Shown: positions 15,601-22,391 of the stretch, one piece after another
Position numbering within the stretch: the stretch's first letter is position 1
Layout of the letters: each line of letters opens with the position of its first letter
IMG/VR virus record: IMGVR_UViG_3300031339_000028
Coordinates: 1-31,986 of that record
Reading direction: 5' to 3' (one strand)
Source of the DNA: a virus
DNA length: 31,986 nt
The notes under the pieces: model-generated
The model's database searches: none
Seen by the model: only the letters and a program-made list of their open reading frames with translations
Told to the model about the DNA's origin: nothing
Position numbers and translations under genes: made by a program

Positions 15601-18042
15601 TTGATGGGTGATCCTGGTCAAATGGCTAGTGCCGGCCTAGGTATTCTATTGATTTCGGCGGGTATGATTCCGCTGGCGTTTGCTATAGAAAAACTAGGCA
15701 ACATACATTGGCCTGAATTACTTCAGGGAATGGGCGCGTTTGCCGGGCTTCTTACTGGTTTGGTTGTAGCCGTAAATCTTATTCCTTGGAAAACTACTGC
15801 TAAAACTGGTGCGGCAATATTGCTCATATCTGTCGGTATGATGTTCATGGCTAAAGCAGTAGAAAACATGGGTGCGCTCAAAGGGGGCGATATTGCCAAG
15901 GGCGTAGCTGGCCTTGCCGGCACACTTATTGCGCTTGGTATAGCTATGCGTATAGCAGGAGACAAAAAGAGCATTGCCGGTGCAGTAAGTATAGGCCTTT
16001 CGGTCTTTGCTCTAAACAAACTAGCTGAAGTTATTGAGCGATTTGGTACCATAGATACAGACGTACTTAAAAAGGGTATGATTGCTGTTGGTCTAGGCTT
16101 AGTTGGTTTAGCAGTAGGTCTATATTTGATGTCTGGAACTATTCTTGCTGCCGCAGCGTTAATGTTAGCAGCACAAGCAATAACCGTATTGGCTGGAGCT
16201 GTTGAAAAACTCGGTAGCTTGCCGATACAGGTCTTGTTGATTGGCTTTGCCGGACTTTCAGTATTGATGCTCTCTATGGCAGCCGCAACCTTGGTATTTG
16301 CCGCAGCAGCTTTTGTGCTTGCTCCGATCGTCCCCTTAATGTTGGCATTTGGTGGGGCTATATTCCTCCTTGGTGCTGGTGCCGCTTTGTTTGGCGCTGG
16401 TGCATTACTGTTTGCGATTGCTTTAACCAAGGTAGTTGCAGCGGGTAAAGAAGGAATGGCGGTCCTAGTTCAGGTCATCGACGTTATAATTCAAAAACTA
16501 CCAGCCCTAGCCGTGGCTCTTGGTTCTGCACTAGGCATGTTTATATTCGCTATTCTATCGCAGACACCTCAGTTTGTACAACTCATAGCAAGCATAATCA
16601 CTCAAGTAATGGACGTTATAGTCGAAAACATCCCTAAGGTGATTTCGGTTATTGGCACCCTGCTTGATGCTCTACTTGACTTCTTGGTTAATCGTTTACC
16701 CGACTTCATTCTTGTTGGTATTCAGATCATATTCAATTTGTTGACTGGACTTGCCGAAAACATTAAAGAGTTTACACTTCTTGGGCTTGAGATTCTGCTT
16801 CAATTCATTGAGGCGATCAAGAGTAAAGTGCCAGAGCTTGTTGTTGCCGCAGTAGATTTAATGATTGAATTCATTGGGGCGCTTGAGAGCAAAATACCTG
16901 ACCTTGTAACCGCCACTATTAGCTTGATGGTGACATTCATTGACGAGGTGCGCAAGAAGTTTGGCGATGTTGTTAATGCCGGAATTGATTTGCTCATTGA
17001 GCTTATTAATGGCATTAAAGAACGTATTGGCGACATTGGACAAGCAGGCATTGATTTGGTCAAAGCGTTCCTTGAAAAAGTCGGCGGTATGGTGTTGGCC
17101 ATTCTTCTTGCTGGTCGAAAAGTTCTTGAGCAATTAATTGAAGGCATTTTCGAAAATGCCAGCGACCTGGTTGAAACAGGTAAAGACGCAATACTCGAAT
17201 TTATCAAGGGCGTAACATCTAGTACAGTAGAGCTTGTTGACTCAGGCTTCAAGTTAATGATCGCGTTTATTAACGGGCTTGCTCGTGCAATTGATACTAA
17301 CCAAGAACCTTTGCGTGAAGCAATACTTAATCTTGCCCTTGCATTAATTGATGGGCTTACTCTTGGTCTTGCCGACAATGCATACAAAGCGTACAACAAA
17401 GCAGATGAGATTGCTCGAACGTTGCTGTCTAAATTGGCTAAGCCTTGGGAAATTTTCTCACCGTCTAAAGCTACTGGACGAATGGGTAAGAACCTGATGC
17501 TTGGCGTTGCTGTTGGCATGGACAAAAACAAGAGTACGGCCACGAAGTCAGCAGAAAGAGCTGGTGTTGATATTCTTGGCGGACTCAATAAAGGCTTGGC
17601 AAAGAAAGAAGTCCTTGACACGGATAGACTTATAGGTAATATTGCTGACCAGATGCGTGTTGGAGGCCAAGGCAACCGGAAAGTCTTGGCTGTCTCTGGT
17701 CTTCTTGACACGGACTTCCGTCCAGTAATCAGACCAACGGTAGATTTGACGGACGTAGCCTTAGGTGCAAAGAAGACTTCTGATCTGTTTAGTGCAGGAA
17801 CTTCAACCCGCCTTGACACGGATAGACTTATAGACTCAGCGAGGATTATCTCTGATTCAACTAATGCGCAAAGAGAACAGGGCTTTGCTGATGCTGAAGC
17901 GCCGACGTCTTCTCAGATTACTTTTGAACAGACTATCAATGCGCCAAGGTGCTTGAGCACCAATGATATTTACCGGGCAACACGTGGTCAAATTACATTA
18001 GCTAAAAATGAACTTCAACTTATGAGTGGAATAGGATTGTAA
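12622..18042 (+). CDS. Tail tape measure protein
   Basis: 1806 residues, by far the longest gene, in the standard place after the tail tube and before the distal tail gene. It sets tail length and is carried inside the tube. The N-terminal third contains the classic tape measure block FTEYELKMGAIQTIMAGSGE, YSDDTIYSFADMTQNIGKFT and GSNAQQASAAMYNFAQAL. A central block of eight 23-residue amphipathic repeats spans about residues 560-743. It is followed by a long hydrophobic region with many potential membrane segments (about 830-1290), and then another helical repeat region with IDLLIELINGIKERIG-like units. The C-terminal part contains a region around KPWEIFSPSKATGRMGKNLM, frequent in actinophage and Bacillota tape measures, and repeated LDTDRLI motifs. 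No lysozyme or peptidase motif was recognised. Reverse-strand frames within it are shadows. Confidence 0.95.
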   Translation: MASVENRVVSIGFNNKAFGSKVGETLSTLDKLKAKLEFKSAGKDTAKGLSPSLSVLDKLKNKLRLKGGTKGLEDVASASTKFKLTGVDKATEGISKKFIAMSAIAITALSNITTKALGMATDLAKTFTVTPISEGFTEYELKMGAIQTIMAGSGESLQVVNGYLEELNKYSDDTIYSFADMTQNIGKFTNAGVGLGDSVNAIKGVANVAALSGSNAQQASAAMYNFAQALSSGSVKLIDWKSIENAGLATKGFKTEILDTAVAVGTITKNLDGTYQTIAGSPISATKGFNEALQQQFLTTDVLVGTLNRYADETTEIGAAATAAASDVKTFSQLMDTLKEAAASGWAYSFELAIGDFNEAKKLFTELSDAFGGAIGASAEARNAILMDWKKLGGRTVLLTGLRNVMQTISKVLGTVKEAFREVFPRKTGQDLLNLSLGFRAFSRILRTFVDNNLGNIKNIFLGIFSVFGIGVEIVKGVFSVFKALFSIFAGPSSGAILSTAGAFGAFLNKIREFLVDGGVISGIFGAITGAIEKVGVAFRSILGALAPAKEAIFGIFDGLDFSGVSGALGNLKDTFLGLFGSIDFGNVTAPFSKFSKTVIEFVQKINLQKAINAFENFIKKVETFVKKIDLRPALDSINNFALKVKAFIKGINFDPITEAITRFFNKVKTFVKGIDFGPAIEKVKDFFREVKAFFAGIDFQPALDKFTAVTDKIKSFFADIDFSAPKQALLDFKDGFLAMFGQGGGDGDPTQKGKDIQQVVGDVGESADKAGEAFDKFKGVLRSIADAFGLLGTGIKTVMKPITDAFASVAGDAEDAFSFKKLGAIVGGGALVGIAGTIIALINQIKNVFKGGADIMDGIADNLDSVSGAIDSFSLSIKADALFTASKAIGVLALSLILLSFADTGKAALDMGVLAGGLAALVLAMQGLEKIANGPASAIKIAALSGVIIALAVAVGILAVAARLMEGTNWEEMAGGLGSVVGLLLAMGGAIRLMGDPGQMASAGLGILLISAGMIPLAFAIEKLGNIHWPELLQGMGAFAGLLTGLVVAVNLIPWKTTAKTGAAILLISVGMMFMAKAVENMGALKGGDIAKGVAGLAGTLIALGIAMRIAGDKKSIAGAVSIGLSVFALNKLAEVIERFGTIDTDVLKKGMIAVGLGLVGLAVGLYLMSGTILAAAALMLAAQAITVLAGAVEKLGSLPIQVLLIGFAGLSVLMLSMAAATLVFAAAAFVLAPIVPLMLAFGGAIFLLGAGAALFGAGALLFAIALTKVVAAGKEGMAVLVQVIDVIIQKLPALAVALGSALGMFIFAILSQTPQFVQLIASIITQVMDVIVENIPKVISVIGTLLDALLDFLVNRLPDFILVGIQIIFNLLTGLAENIKEFTLLGLEILLQFIEAIKSKVPELVVAAVDLMIEFIGALESKIPDLVTATISLMVTFIDEVRKKFGDVVNAGIDLLIELINGIKERIGDIGQAGIDLVKAFLEKVGGMVLAILLAGRKVLEQLIEGIFENASDLVETGKDAILEFIKGVTSSTVELVDSGFKLMIAFINGLARAIDTNQEPLREAILNLALALIDGLTLGLADNAYKAYNKADEIARTLLSKLAKPWEIFSPSKATGRMGKNLMLGVAVGMDKNKSTATKSAERAGVDILGGLNKGLAKKEVLDTDRLIGNIADQMRVGGQGNRKVLAVSGLLDTDFRPVIRPTVDLTDVALGAKKTSDLFSAGTSTRLDTDRLIDSARIISDSTNAQREQGFADAEAPTSSQITFEQTINAPRCLSTNDIYRATRGQITLAKNELQLMSGIGL
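14299..14850 (+). repeat. Eight 69-bp (23-residue) tape measure repeats
   Basis: Units starting at 14299, 14368, 14437, 14506, 14575, 14644, 14713 and 14782 are exactly 69 bp apart. Each opens with [IL][DN][FL] and most have Lys and Phe near position 18-20, for example IDFGPAIEKVKDFFREVKAF. DNA identity is low, so they are old duplications kept in phase. Regular hydrophobic spacing fits an extended helix that spans the tail tube. Confidence 0.85.
17613..17833 (+). repeat. 23-bp direct repeat near the tape measure C-terminus
   Basis: The same 23 bases (starting CCTTGACACGGATAGACT) occur at 17613-17635 and 17811-17833, 198 bp apart and in frame, encoding LDTDRLI twice. A shorter third copy (CTTGACACGGA, LDTDF) lies between them near 17704. 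The perfect DNA match suggests recent duplication or a constrained protein motif. Confidence 0.8.
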
Positions 18043-18896
18043 TGAAAGTAACTAACGTAGATCTATATTCCAATAATACTAACGTTGCAAACTTCAGTTT
18101 TAGAGACCCTGGGGCAAGGAATCCCTACACGCTCCAGGGTCTCTGGGGGTTAGACGCAGACGAGATTATATCTAAGTTCTATGGAAACTGTTTAGCCTCA
18201 GGCGTACAGTTCTATAGTCCTTCAGTGGAAAACAGAGACATAGTCTTGAAGATTGCGCTTAACCCTCAGTTTCGCAATGGTAAAACATACTCAGATCTTC
18301 GTGACGATTTGTACCGGGTAATCTCTTCATCAAGAACCGGTCTGATCGAACTTAGGTTTAAAGACGGTGATGCCACACAGGCAAGCATCTCTGGGTATGT
18401 TTCTAAGTTTGAAGCTCCGCACTTTGAGCAAAACCCCCTGGTTCAAATCACAATCAAGTGCGATGATCCTACGCTTAAAGCAGTAGAAGTCTATGAGGTT
18501 CCTTTAGAATTCTTAGGAGAGAACTCGTCAGTCTTTGACGGTCTTTCAACAGCTCCACACGGCATTGACTTCTCGCTAGAGTTTGTCAGTGCTGCAACAG
18601 AGTTTATAATGAAAGACGACGAGACCACTCCTAGTTGGACGTTTGAGATTGTCCCCGGCATTCTTGGCGCTGACCCTGCGGGGTTTGCTATTGGCGACGT
18701 TCTATATTTCTCTAGCAACAAAGAGAGTAAAGAAGTTTACATTGTTCGGGGGGAAGACACCTATTACCTAGCCGACAAAGTGCAGCCAAACTCTATTTGG
18801 CCAATTGTGTTCCCTAGGTATAACACGTTTGTAGTGGAGCCAGGAGACGTTGACTGGAAATACATGAAGTACTACCCGACCTATTGGGGGGTGTAA
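18042..18896 (+). CDS. Distal tail protein (Dit-like)
   Basis: 284 residues directly after the tape measure, overlapping its stop by one base (TAATG). The N-terminal half contains GARNPYTLQGLWGLDADEII, NRDIVLKIALNPQFRNG, YSDLRDDLYRVISSS and TGLIELRFKDG followed by GYVSKFEAPHFEQNPLVQ, all characteristic of the siphophage distal tail family, which forms the ring linking tube and baseplate. The C-terminal half is a galectin-like or other beta domain with FEFV and WTFEIVPGI-like strands. Its order, Dit then Gp37-like protein, is that of actinophages. Confidence is good on position plus the recognisable first domain. Confidence 0.88.
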   Translation: MKVTNVDLYSNNTNVANFSFRDPGARNPYTLQGLWGLDADEIISKFYGNCLASGVQFYSPSVENRDIVLKIALNPQFRNGKTYSDLRDDLYRVISSSRTGLIELRFKDGDATQASISGYVSKFEAPHFEQNPLVQITIKCDDPTLKAVEVYEVPLEFLGENSSVFDGLSTAPHGIDFSLEFVSAATEFIMKDDETTPSWTFEIVPGILGADPAGFAIGDVLYFSSNKESKEVYIVRGEDTYYLADKVQPNSIWPIVFPRYNTFVVEPGDVDWKYMKYYPTYWGV

Positions 18897-18897
18897 C

Positions 18898-20034
18898 GTG
18901 CATTTGTTTAGATACGACTCTGTTGGCGCAGCCGCAACAAAGTTTCAAGACGCAACACCTATTCGTGAGTACGATCGAGTTATGTGGGTTGAGCGATATT
19001 TGGAAGCTGGGGAGTTTGAGATAGCGGCTCCCCTTGGTTCCGAGACTAGGAAGGTTCTTCCTATAGGAACGTTTATTTCGCATCAAGATACTTACGAAAT
19101 CATGGTCGTTGAAAATCAGGAAATAACTGACAACGATGATGGTGTGTCAGAAGTGACAATTACTGGGCGCAGCCTTGAGACTCTGCTTCAAAACCGAATT
19201 GTTGGTACGAATACTGTATTCCCAGAAGTAAACGCGGTTACGGGTAGGTTAACTGACGTATACGGCGTTCTTTCTGCGGGATTACCTATTCAGATCACTG
19301 ATTTGATTGAACAGCATATTTATACACCAAACTTAGAAGATACTGGCGATGACTTAGCCGACATCCGACCTCTCACAGCTTTGTTAGGGGTTGAGCCACC
19401 AGTCTATCGAGTAGTGGCTAAACAGGATCTATATTCTGCTGTGCTAGAGCTGCTTAAGATTGAAAACCTTGGCGTGCAGACTATTCGTCCTGGAACTTGG
19501 GCTCACACCGCAGCATTTGCTGGTGTAGCGACCAACGCAATTATAGAGATACACGCAGGGATTGACCGGAGAGCTACAGTCCTTTTTTCTTACGATCGAG
19601 GAGACGTTGCGACTGGCCAGTACCTAATCAGTAATAAGAACCTGAAGACCTCTGCTTTGGTTCTAGGTAAGTGGTATGAAAAGATGATTCACGGTCCAGA
19701 AACTGGATTTGATCGCAGAGTTATGGTAGTGGAAGCAACGGACGTTGACGAAAACTACGACGAGACCACTTACGCTGCAAACCGAGAGCTGATCTTGAAC
19801 AACCTAGAAACTCGAGGCCGGCAAGCGTTAGCAGCACAGAAGCTTATTGAGATTGAACAAATTGAGCTACATCGTGGAGCCCAAAGATACAACTATCGAA
19901 AAGACTACAACATCGGTGACCTAGTTACGGTGCTAGGTAATTACGGCGCTTCTTCGTCAATGAGAGTCACCGAGCATGTAGAAATTGAAGATGAGACCGG
20001 GGCTCAAAGTTACCCTACCCTGGCCGCGATCTAA
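18898..20034 (+). CDS. Baseplate/tail hub protein, ReqiPepy6 Gp37-like
   Basis: 378 residues starting at GTG 18898, directly after the Dit stop, with GGGGGGTG upstream. The sequence FRYDSVGAAATKFQD, then YDRVMWVERYLEAGEFEI, VVENQEITDNDDG and VTITGRSLETLLQNRIV matches the Siphovirus ReqiPepy6 Gp37-like family (a Tal-like tail hub seen in actinobacteriophages). The C-terminal part around YNYRKDYNIGDLVTVLGNYG and VTEHVEIEDETGAQSYPTL is also typical of this family. It would sit at the tail tip, connecting Dit to receptor-binding components. There is no attached peptidase or lytic domain, and no fibre gene follows it here, making the propeller locus the only adhesin candidate in the window. Confidence 0.9.
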   Translation: MHLFRYDSVGAAATKFQDATPIREYDRVMWVERYLEAGEFEIAAPLGSETRKVLPIGTFISHQDTYEIMVVENQEITDNDDGVSEVTITGRSLETLLQNRIVGTNTVFPEVNAVTGRLTDVYGVLSAGLPIQITDLIEQHIYTPNLEDTGDDLADIRPLTALLGVEPPVYRVVAKQDLYSAVLELLKIENLGVQTIRPGTWAHTAAFAGVATNAIIEIHAGIDRRATVLFSYDRGDVATGQYLISNKNLKTSALVLGKWYEKMIHGPETGFDRRVMVVEATDVDENYDETTYAANRELILNNLETRGRQALAAQKLIEIEQIELHRGAQRYNYRKDYNIGDLVTVLGNYGASSSMRVTEHVEIEDETGAQSYPTLAAI

Positions 20035-20041
20035 GGACCCT

Positions 20042-20443
20042 ATGAAACTCAAAAAAGAATCCCAAGGCCCAATGTACGGGTTAAGATTAACGTTAAAAGT
20101 CATCATTGCTTCTTATGCTTTAGGATGGATGGTATTAGCACTTCAGACAAGAAGACTGCCTTTTTTAGATCCATTTTATTGGAGACTAGCAAGTGTAATA
20201 ATGCTATGTCTTACGTTGTGGCTTGCTCTCAGCTTGTCACTCAAAGCACTTGTTTGGTGGACCACGACAGCATTAGCGTTCGCATCAGTTAGGTCTATTA
20301 GTTATCTGATAGACGGCATTTATTCTCCATTTGGTGTTTGGCTTCTTGTTCTGTCTGGCATTGCCGTTACAGTATTAGCAGTAATATCTGTCGAAGCCTT
20401 GACTAACCGATTTAAGAAAGGCTTGTATGTACAATCTGATTAA
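20042..20443 (+). CDS. Four-helix membrane protein before the holin
   Basis: 133 residues from ATG 20042, supported by AAGGA just upstream. After a basic N-terminus (MKLKKESQGPMYG) there are about four hydrophobic segments, around residues 16-34, 46-65, 67-85 and 97-118 (for example VIMLCLTLWLALSLSLKALV and FGVWLLVLSGIAVTVLAVIS), and a basic C-terminal tail (NRFKKGLY). It begins an operon-like cluster with a coiled-coil membrane protein and the holin. It may be a lysis accessory protein or second holin, but no family is recognised. Confidence 0.8.
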   Translation: MKLKKESQGPMYGLRLTLKVIIASYALGWMVLALQTRRLPFLDPFYWRLASVIMLCLTLWLALSLSLKALVWWTTTALAFASVRSISYLIDGIYSPFGVWLLVLSGIAVTVLAVISVEALTNRFKKGLYVQSD

Positions 20444-20858
20444 TGTTTACATGCCAGCTATTGCCGACGAAATAGCTAACCCTAACACAGTATTTGATTG
20501 GGGCGTAATAAGTATTGCTGTAATAGCAGTGATAACCTCGATTGGATCAGGAGTTAAGAAAATTATTGAATGGGCAGTAACCAAGATCACAGCACCAGAT
20601 ACTCGCATTGAGGAGTTAGAACTAGAGCGAGCTGACCGAGTACAGTCTGACCGACGAAGGTTGGTCAAGCTGGAAGAAGACGTAGAAAAACTTAGGCAAG
20701 AAATTATTGCGCTTCACGAAGAACTTAAGCTTTCTGAAGTTGCACGAGCAAGCACCGAAGGCGAACTAAAGGCTTTGCGTAGGCAGATTGGCCAGAACGT
20801 AAACGTTCGACCTTCTACAAACGAAGATCCATCAAGACTACAGGAGAATAATGAGTAA
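20427..20858 (+). CDS. Single-pass membrane protein with coiled coil
   Basis: 143 residues overlapping the previous gene by 17 bases; an alternative start at 20451 would remove eight residues. One hydrophobic helix (WGVISIAVIAVITSIGSGV, about 25-43) is followed by a charged coiled-coil region with Leu/Ile heptads (IEELELERADRVQ, LEEDVEKLRQEIIALHEELK) and a short disordered tail. The arrangement resembles small membrane-anchored coiled-coil lysis accessory proteins found next to holins in Gram-positive phages. It overlaps the holin start by 8 bases. Confidence 0.8.
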   Translation: MYNLINVYMPAIADEIANPNTVFDWGVISIAVIAVITSIGSGVKKIIEWAVTKITAPDTRIEELELERADRVQSDRRRLVKLEEDVEKLRQEIIALHEELKLSEVARASTEGELKALRRQIGQNVNVRPSTNEDPSRLQENNE

Positions 20859-21231
20859 CATTCCAACCCCACCAGTATTTCCGCCTCCAGCGCCTAAGCC
20901 TAGGCTTTTTAGCAATAAGGTGTACGATCGACTGAAAGAAACTGTTCAGTTGTATCTTCCGTCGTCAGCAACCCTTTACTTTAGCCTTGCAGCTATTTGG
21001 GGGTTGCCTAACGCAGAAGCGGTGGTAGCTACTGCAGCAGCGGTTGCTACTTTCGGCGGTGTTGTGTTGAAGATCAGCGGAAAGGTGTACTCCGCAAGCG
21101 GAGCAGCCTACGGCGGAGCCATTAACATCACCACCAACCAGGACGGTGCCAAGGTGTTCACCCTAGAGCTTAACGGTGACCCCGAAGCCATTGAGGCCAT
21201 GGACAACATTAACTTTAAGGTGAACCAGTAG
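20851..21231 (+). CDS. Holin, phage r1t type
   Basis: 126 residues with a CAGGAG ribosome site. After a Pro-rich N-terminus, it contains FSNKVYDRLKETVQLYLPSS followed by TLYFSLAAIWGLPNAEAVVA and TAAAVATFGGVVLKIS, a close match in pattern to the r1t-type holin family common in actinobacteriophages. It would form inner-membrane lesions that trigger lysis. The C-terminus is longer than the minimal family core, with a hydrophilic beta-rich tail of about 50 residues (GGAINITTNQDGAKVFTLEL). No endolysin gene lies next to it in this window. Confidence 0.88.
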   Translation: MSNIPTPPVFPPPAPKPRLFSNKVYDRLKETVQLYLPSSATLYFSLAAIWGLPNAEAVVATAAAVATFGGVVLKISGKVYSASGAAYGGAINITTNQDGAKVFTLELNGDPEAIEAMDNINFKVNQ

Positions 21232-21241
21232 TAATACTACC

Positions 21242-21267
21242 CTCGCAAGGTAAACAACGCTTATAAT
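21242..21267 (+). promoter_or_regulatory. Promoter-like element, copy 1
   Basis: CTCGCA at 21242-21247, a 14-base spacer containing ACAACGC, then TATAAT at 21262-21267. It starts 11 bases after the holin stop and 46 bases before the ATG at 21288. The arrangement recurs with identical spacing at 21901, 22221 and 23978 and, degenerately, at 21657. The -10-like hexamer is perfect; CTCGCA is not a sigma-70-like -35 and its distance is too short. Confidence 0.72.
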
Positions 21268-21287
21268 GACCACTACGAAAGGAACTA

Positions 21288-21584
21288 ATGTTTAATAGAA
21301 CCGCAAAAAAGAATGAAGCCGCTCAGCTTCAACTTACCATCACTCGCCTCATTGAGGAGATGGACCTCTATGGCCCAAACACCCCCGAGTATACTGAAGC
21401 TTTTCAGCACCTTGAGAAGATCTACAACCTAAAGACTATGAATAGTCCCAGCAAGGTAGATCCGAACACAATGCTGTTAGTAGCAGGCAACTTGCTGGGT
21501 ATTGCGATCATCGTTGTCTACGAATCAAGAGGAGCACTGGTAGGTAAAGCCACGAGCTTCATCAACAAGCCCACTATAAAGTAG
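21288..21584 (+). CDS. Small membrane-associated conserved phage protein
   Basis: 98 residues with GAAAGGAA before ATG, after promoter-like copy 1. The N-terminal part is a charged helix (QLQLTITRLIEEMDLYGPNT, EYTEAFQHLEKIYNLK), and the C-terminal part has one hydrophobic segment (TMLLVAGNLLGIAIIVVYES). The segment KVDPNTMLLVAGNLLGIAII is one I recall from small proteins of actinobacteriophages that travel with DUF6353 proteins. Function is unknown. A strong hairpin terminator begins 17 bases after the stop. Confidence 0.85.
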   Translation: MFNRTAKKNEAAQLQLTITRLIEEMDLYGPNTPEYTEAFQHLEKIYNLKTMNSPSKVDPNTMLLVAGNLLGIAIIVVYESRGALVGKATSFINKPTIK

Positions 21585-21600
21585 AGCTTTCCACAAGTCA

Positions 21601-21648
21601 AAATGGGAGTTGTTTGTAACACTAATACGTTACAAGCGATTCCCTTTT
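21601..21648 (+). terminator. Strong hairpin terminator
   Basis: The arms 21601-21620 and 21629-21648 pair at 19 of 20 positions, including three G-U pairs, with one T-T mismatch and an 8-base loop (ACTAATAC). The left arm starts with A's and the right arm ends in TTTT, the form of an intrinsic terminator that could work on either strand. It isolates the 21288 gene from the next promoter-like element only a few bases downstream. Confidence 0.85.
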
Positions 21649-21656
21649 GGCGAGGC

Positions 21657-21682
21657 TTCGCTGGTTTTACAACGATTATCGC
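21657..21682 (+). promoter_or_regulatory. Promoter-like element, degenerate copy 5
   Basis: TTCGCT at 21657-21662, then a 14-base spacer in which TTTACAACG sits at exactly the same offset as in copies 2 to 4, then TATCGC at 21677-21682. The spacer core is preserved, but the -10-like hexamer is poor, so activity is uncertain. It lies between the terminator at 21601 and the small gene at 21727. Confidence 0.45.
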
Positions 21683-21726
21683 TTTTTCGTAAAAAATTCG
21701 CGGGGGGAAATTTCTGAAAGGACTTA

Positions 21727-21897
21727 ATGGATACAATAGTAAACTCCAGGTGTCAATGTGGAGCACCTATTTCAATTGCGTTTGACGATCAATTAATCGG
21801 ACAAGAGCACGTCCAATCAGTAAGTTGTGTTTTTGGTCACTATACGCAAATCAAGGTTAAGATCAAAAAGTTTGTCAACTACCCGTCAACTTTTTAG
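21727..21897 (+). CDS. 56-residue Cys-containing mini-protein
   Basis: ATG follows a GAAAGGA ribosome site. The product begins MDTIVNSRCQCGAPISIAFD and contains a CxCG pair at residues 9-12, a third Cys in SVSCVFGH and a nearby His, then a basic tail (QIKVKIKKFVNYPSTF). The spacing suggests a small metal-binding fold, resembling a half zinc ribbon, but this is inference. CxCG also occurs in two mini-proteins at 31295 and 31504. The last 33 bases also form the terminator hairpin at 21865-21895, so coding sequence and terminator overlap. Confidence 0.72.
   Translation: MDTIVNSRCQCGAPISIAFDDQLIGQEHVQSVSCVFGHYTQIKVKIKKFVNYPSTF
21865..21895 (+). terminator. Terminator hairpin inside the gene end
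   Basis: AAAAAGTTTG at 21865-21874 can pair with CAACTTTTT at 21887-21895 with one bulged base and a 12-base loop. The stem is A/T-rich, and the T run falls in the right arm just before the TAG stop. It lies 5 bases before promoter-like copy 2. Confidence 0.5.
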
Positions 21898-21900
21898 CGT

Positions 21901-21926
21901 CTCGCAGAATTTACAACGCCTATAAT
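21901..21926 (+). promoter_or_regulatory. Promoter-like element, copy 2
   Basis: CTCGCA at 21901-21906, 14-base spacer ending TTTACAACGCC, and perfect TATAAT at 21921-21926 followed by GAGAAGAAGA, which is also present after copy 3. The downstream gene starts 91 bases later at 22017, leaving a leader of about 85 bases if transcription starts about 7 bases after the TATAAT. Confidence 0.72.
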
Positions 21927-22016
21927 GAGAAGAAGACCATGTTTAATTACATGAGGACAATCACAAGTCCATCTTTCGCTCACACTATTTTTTTTATCGC
22001 ACACAAAGGAGTAATA

Positions 22017-22220
22017 ATGATTAACCGCACGCTTCAAGTAAAACTGCAAAAGCCAACTAATGAAAACGGCCTTTCAGATAATCCAGCGGCAAAGAAAGTT
22101 GTGTTGAAAGAGTACGAGCAGTTTACCCACAACATTCTAAAGGATGTTTCTAAGGGTATTGCTATGTGCATCTTGTTGCACGGCGTCACCAAAGTTGCGG
22201 TTGCTCTTGCCGAAAGATAA
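22017..22220 (+). CDS. Small protein with hydrophobic C-terminus
   Basis: 67 residues from ATG 22017, with AAAGGAG 5 bases upstream. A longer in-frame start at 21939 exists, but it lies only 13 bases after the TATAAT of copy 2 with no usable ribosome site, so the shorter form is preferred. The N-terminal half is polar (MINRTLQVKLQKPTNENGLS) and the C-terminal half amphipathic to hydrophobic (NILKDVSKGIAMCILLHGVT), ending KVAVALAER. It may associate with the membrane. No family recognised. Confidence 0.72.
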   Translation: MINRTLQVKLQKPTNENGLSDNPAAKKVVLKEYEQFTHNILKDVSKGIAMCILLHGVTKVAVALAER

Positions 22221-22246
22221 CTCGCAACTTTTACAACGCCTCTAAT
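22221..22246 (+). promoter_or_regulatory. Promoter-like element, copy 3
   Basis: CTCGCA at 22221-22226 directly follows the stop codon, then a 14-base spacer with TTTACAACGCC and TCTAAT at 22241-22246. The same GAGAAGAAGA as in copy 2 follows. The next gene begins about 145 bases downstream, so the transcript would have a long leader. Confidence 0.68.
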
Positions 22247-22391
22247 GAGAAGAAGATAAGACACGAAGGTGTTAACCCACAAAAGCGTTAACCTATCTGG
22301 TGTAACATAGAGTTACAAATCACAGTTTTCTACTGGGCTGTGAACCCCTGTCTTCTCACCCTATTTTTATCCAATACAAAGGATCAATTTT
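22247..22391 (+). other. Long non-coding leader with several small hairpins
   Basis: About 140 bases lie between promoter-like copy 3 and the ATG at 22392. The stretch can form several short stem-loops: ACAC/GTGT at 22261-22272, GTTAAC/GTTAAC at 22271-22292 (alternative to the first), TGTAAC/GTTACA at 22301-22317 and TCACAG/CTGTGA at 22320-22343. TCTTCTCA at 22351-22358 is the exact complement of TGAGAAGA at 22246-22253. A T run (CTATTTTTATCC) and AAAGGA ribosome site follow. Each stem is short, so the structure is tentative; no known riboswitch is recognised. Confidence 0.4.

Noticed and set aside
16800-17819. 339-codon open frame on the - strand
   Set aside because: Also an antisense shadow of the tape measure; low-complexity Ser/Arg/Ile composition and no sign of a transcription unit.
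21939-22016. Longer 93-residue version of the gene at 22017
   Set aside because: Its ATG lies 13 bases after the TATAAT of promoter-like copy 2 with no room for a ribosome site, while 22017 has AAAGGAG at good spacing.
22302-22343. Possible riboswitch or CRISPR-like repeats in the leader
   Set aside because: Inverted repeats are only 5-6 bp and not repeated as units; no known riboswitch core and no spacer-repeat structure.
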